DNA from: Plantago ovata
Taxonomy: Eukaryota; Streptophyta; Magnoliopsida; Lamiales; Plantaginaceae
NCBI GenBank assembly: GCA_028274465.1
Contig: CM051458.1
Span: forward strand, 80,868,085-80,932,084
Reading direction: 5' to 3'
DNA: 64,000 bases
A model generated the notes under the pieces. That model saw nothing but the letters and a program-made list of their open reading frames with translations. It was not told the origin of the DNA and searched no databases. This document shows, one piece after another, positions 60,490 through 64,000 of this stretch. Position 1 is the first letter of the stretch, and each line of letters begins with the position of its first letter. The translations under genes were made by a program, and so were the position numbers.

Positions 60490-61303
60490 CTGGTGCTGCT
60501 TTGCTTTCATTCAGTCCAAGTCTAGTACAAGTATTTTGTTTTCTTGGTCCCTGTAACACTCATCATCATCAACAACACAACTTCCTCACTTGTTTCTCCC
60601 TCACTCTTAGGTATGCTTTCAAATCCCCTCTTCTTGATCTCTATCCAAAAACTACTTCATCTGTGTATGTATCATGTGTTTTGGTTGGTTGAATGTTATC
60701 AGTTGTGTTTTGTTTTTTGTGCAAAAGGTTCAATTTTTTTATCTGGGGTTTCTCATTTTTCTGTGTTTCATTGTATAAAAATATTGTAAGTTAAGATCTT
60801 GTAATGAATTTGATGGTGATGATGGTCTCAAATGTTTTACTAACTGTTTTGTGTAAATTTGAGGATTAGTTGTTCACTGGTGTTTTGAAGAATAGGGAAA
60901 GTTAGAACTTTTAGTTTCTGTGCAAGATCATGGTTTTTTGGTCATTGTTTATGGATATTTTAAAAAAGGTGATGGTATAGGGAAAAATGAAACTAAGCTA
61001 GCCTTCTTTGTCACTGATTACTTGGTGTTCTTTCTGCAGTATAATGATTTTTGGATGTTAATTTGCTCTTGGATCTGAGATTCAGGAAAGGATGTTAATA
61101 TAGTTTTTATTGTAATAGAAGATGTTAGTCTTAGATACATATAATTGTGATTAGTACTGATTCTATGCTGAAAGCTAGAGTTTTGTTATGTTTCTTAATT
61201 TGTGATCAGTAATGATTATATGCTGAAAGCTTGTAGTTTTGTTATGTTTCTTTGTCTTGTACTTGGATTACTTATTCATGTATGCCTCTGCATTTTAGGC
61301 ACA
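60490..61303 (+). other. CBSX3: CBSX3 5' leader: non-coding exon and 688-bp intron
   Basis: A pyrimidine-rich leader ends CTCACTCTTAG followed by a GTATGC donor (60611). The acceptor CTGCATTTTAG (to 61298) joins it to GCACA just before the ATG at 61304. The exon start near 60490 is inferred from the TATA box. Leader introns often raise expression of plant housekeeping genes; that role here is inference. Confidence 0.6.
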
Positions 61304-62716
61304 ATGCAAGGTGGTATTCATGCTCTTATGTCTCACGGAAGCGTGCTCAAGAACGCTGTTCTTCGCCATGTCCGTGTGCTTGCCCCAGCTACACGGTCTG
61401 CGATGTTTGCACGCTATGAGTCTACCTCTGCTGCTACTATTGAAGAGAGTGGTTTCGAAAGCACCACGATCAATGATATTCTGTCCGCCAAAGGGAAAAA
61501 AGCAGATGGATCCTGGCTCTGGTGCACCACTGAAGACAGTGTGTATGAAGCTGTGAAATCTGTATGCATCTTCACTTTATACGTTTAGTTCGAGTCGGTG
61601 TAGGAATTTATCATATATTCACATTATGAGTTTCTTGATGCAGATGACGCAGCACAATGTGGGAGCTCTGGTGGTGGTTAAACCTGGTGAGCAAAACTCG
61701 GTTGCTGGGATTATCACTGAAAGAGGTATACCATATCTGTTGGCAAATTTTTAGTGTGGATTTATTTATCCACTCTATGATAAATAAGGATGCATTGCAT
61801 ACATATACACTCACCCATTTTTGTAAACTTCGGTATGATAACAATCCGGTGGTTGATATCTCCAGCCCTTGATTTACTTTATATATGATGAAATTCAGAA
61901 TGTTTGATTAAATTTCCACAGCGGCCTATGCAGATTCAAGTAAACTGATACTATGTGATAACAGTAGTGGACATAGATTTTGCAAAGTTAAATAAATTGA
62001 AAATCTGTTCTCTGCATTGCTGTAGCTTCCACTATGTTGTCTCTTCTTGAGTCTTGACTGATGCCCTCCAAGTTCCGAGTATTTTTGTACATTTTATCAA
62101 ACAGTTTGCATTCTTGAAATTCAAGGGTTCTTACAGATCTAAAGAGCTAGTATCCACGTAACATTTTCTGCTTCTAACAGTATTTTGTTGATTTTCATCC
62201 AGATTATCTCAGGAAAATCATTGTACAGGGAAGGTCGTCCAAGTCGACCAAGGTTGGAGATATCATGACTGAAGAGGTATTATATACTTGTACTATGTTG
62301 CAACCTTAATGATTGGAAATTCCGTTTCATTTACAGCAAAATTGTTCCGTTTGTTAATAATCAACTGAACTGTGAAAACTTGGGAGTTTTCTGAACTGTT
62401 TCAGTTTACTAACTGCAGAACAAGCTCATTACTGTGAAGCCAGATACTAAAGTTCTGATGGCGATGCAACTGATGACAGGTACCTTTTCCACTTTTATAT
62501 CGCAACGACCTCTGCAGAAATCAAATTAGCAATCTTTGAAAGGTTTTAAACTCTGTACCATTTATTTTGGCAGATAATCGTATCAGGCACATCCCTGTGG
62601 TGAATGACAGTGGAATGATCGGCATGGTGTCAATTGGAGATGTGGTTCGTGCTGTGGTGGCTGAGCATCGTGATGAGCTGACCCGACTGAATAACTTCAT
62701 TCAGGGTGGATACTAA
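61304..62716 (+). CDS. CBSX3: CBS domain-containing protein CBSX3, mitochondrial, five coding exons
   Basis: CBSX proteins bind adenosine nucleotides through a CBS pair; CBSX3 is the mitochondrial member, known to act on thioredoxin o2 and mitochondrial redox state. Exons: 61304-61561, 61644-61725, 62203-62276, 62419-62479, 62574-62716; 618 nt, 205 aa plus stop, against 206 in Arabidopsis. All junctions are GT-AG and in frame. The N-terminus MQGGIHALMSHGSVLKNAVL is Arg/Ser/Ala-rich and fits a transit peptide. Then come STTINDILSAKGKKADGSWL, the first CBS motif (VYEAVKSMTQHNVGALVVV ... GIITERDYLRKIIVQGRSSK), STKVGDIMTEENKLITV, and the second (AMQLMTDNRIRHIPVVND, GMIGMVSIGDVVRAVVAEHR), ending FIQGGY, the usual CBSX3 end. 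No defect is visible. Confidence 0.96.
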
Positions 62717-63538
62717 GCGATGATGACGATAAACAGTTACTGTTCAAGCAACCAACCAACCCAGTTCATGAAGTTGAGCTTCTGTAGATATTTGGTGTTG
62801 TCTGCATCTCCCAGTTCATGAATTCGTTTCATAACGAATTATCAACTTATGATTAATAATGCACTCTGAAAACTTGTTTCTTGTTTCATTTCATGATTTT
62901 GACTCCTGCTTGTTCTGTCTAATTAACTGTGCCTGTTTCTTTCTTCTATATGTTGCAACTTGCAAATCATTGAACTAGAAAAAAATTTAGAAAAAAATTA
63001 AGGCTCAACGCAGTGTTATTCACTGTTCTAGAAAATAGTTTAGGCTCAACGCACAGTGATTGTGAGGCTTCTTGTTACTTTCACGTCTAGAAAAAATTTT
63101 AGGCTAAACGCACTGTTATTCACTGAACTAGAAAGTCGATAAATATCAAGAGCTGAAATAACAAATGTAAACAAGCCTTTGATGACCTCTTAGATAAAGC
63201 TCACTTGGATTTGTTTGTACATTTTGAACATAGCCTACATGTATTCACAAATCACAATGTCTCAGCGCAAAGGGGACATTGAAATAAAGTACCAAATTAG
63301 TTCGAACAGCAGCATTCTGAACTAACATGGATAACTTTCCTAGAGCTATTAGCTATATACCCATTCATCCTGCCAAGTCTATCTGTGGTGGAGTGAACGA
63401 GAGAACCTGACACTGATAAGAAAGAAGTACACTATGATAGCAACAAATAGTGTTCAACTGGTACGACTTGGCGAAAACCATGCTTCAACATATGTGATTT
63501 GCAAGTCCACGACCAGAATGCAAAAGCTTTTCACTTCC
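62717..63538. other. CBSX3 3' UTR and intergenic spacer
   Basis: The 3' UTR and a likely poly(A) region (around 62840-62870) are followed by a short tandem repeat and AT-rich spacer, which is also the 3' flank of a minus-strand gene ending at 63539. Confidence 0.5.
62975..63135. repeat. Three irregular direct repeats after CBSX3
   Basis: The unit CTAGAAAA(A)TTTAGGCT then (C/A)AACGCA..GT and TATTCACTG occurs three times at about 60-bp spacing. It has no coding capacity. Confidence 0.7.
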
Positions 63539-63639
63539 TCAGGAGTCAGGACCGAATACTGCCCAACTCTCTGAATCTGTCTGAGACAAGATCCAAGACT
63601 CTGGAAATGACTCCACAGTTTTATGATCAAATTTCAAAC
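63539..63639 (-). CDS. Last exon of an unidentified minus-strand gene (partial)
   Basis: On the minus strand a TTTGCAG acceptor precedes 63639, followed by an open frame of 32 codons to a TGA at 63541-63539: LKFDHKTVESFPESW then ILSQTDSESWAVFGPDS. The composition is clearly coding and the length with the split codon is consistent (101 nt). The next exon upstream would lie beyond 64000. I do not recognise the protein. It would run toward CBSX3, tail to tail. Confidence 0.5.
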
Positions 63640-64000
63640 CTGCAAAGAAGCAAACCTTCCTTTTACAATGGTTTTGTCAATAAAATCATTTGGTATATTC
63701 CGTAATATCATTTAGAGAAAGGAAGGAATTCTGAGACAATGGTTCATATGTTATGGCAGTTTATTAAATTGAATTCAAATTATCAGGACAGTTGGGAGCA
63801 ATGATGAGGAAATTCAATTGTTTAAGTTACTATAAGTGTTTATGATATTATTTCTCCCTTGATTTATTACTTTGGCAGTTCAGAGTTTTATAAAACTCTC
63901 TGTACCTGTACTCTCTCCCCCAGAGAACTATACTTCCCAAAAACTATACCCAATTTCACTGGAGCTTGAGCTGTACCTTTATTCTTGCACACTAAAAACA
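63640..64000 (-). other. Probable intron of the minus-strand gene
   Basis: AT-rich sequence upstream of the acceptor at 63640, with no other exon visible before the window ends. Confidence 0.4.

Overview
The window is nuclear DNA of a flowering plant, almost certainly a eudicot: intron-rich genes with GT-AG splicing, AT-rich intergenic DNA, and Copia, TRIM, CACTA, Mutator-like, Stowaway-like, LINE and SINE-like repeats. Two intact host genes were found, both on + and both nuclear genes for mitochondrial proteins: TOM40 (11 coding exons, 35430-41482, 310 aa) and a CBSX3-type CBS-pair protein (five coding exons, 61304-62716, 205 aa, plus an intron in the 5' leader). All other host coding sequence is broken or partial: a glutamate-receptor-like (GLR) pseudogene split by about 11 kb of nested transposons, two exons of an Mpv17/PMP22 gene, the last exon of an unidentified minus-strand gene (63539-63639), and two exon-like tails (8189-8335, 24689-24823).

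Layout: 1-3993 is a tandem TRIM array with a 3.4 kb CACTA element (70-3500) inserted in it; the intact second TRIM copy shows the empty site. 3994-8183 is a decayed Copia. 8360-9200 is a foldback element with a GGAGCT-rich core. 9936-10376 is a probable solo LTR. 11386-12181 and 23160-23317 are the two halves of the GLR pseudogene. Between them lies a Mutator-like element (12182-23159, 9-bp target duplication), itself holding a very young Copia (12667-22991). 25091-30493 is a minus-strand Copia next to the Mpv17 remnant. 32755-34190 is a probable solo LTR. TOM40 follows.

From 41.9 to 59 kb the sequence is almost all DNA transposons and derived repeats: a second GGAGCT foldback element, a 2.5 kb Mutator-like element with a 9-bp duplication and a microsatellite split by a MITE, a second CACTA element with a TNP2-type transposase (46193-50119), four foldback elements back to back (50.5-54.5 kb), a degraded LINE (55.4-57.7 kb) and two Stowaway-like MITEs around a (TA)n tract. 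CBSX3 closes the window.

The best candidate for something undescribed is the GGAGCT foldback family. Five diverged copies share an outer inverted repeat containing CAATTACATTTTGG, an inner arm containing CCAAACAAGGCC, pyrimidine/purine tracts and a core of GGAGCTCCGATCGGAGCT-like palindromes bounded by CCGGTACCGG. One copy has a 9-bp target duplication, which points to the Mutator superfamily. A second candidate is an array of four hairpins in the leader of the young Copia, one of which carries a compensatory base-pair change. All comparisons were made by eye; no alignment or database search was run.
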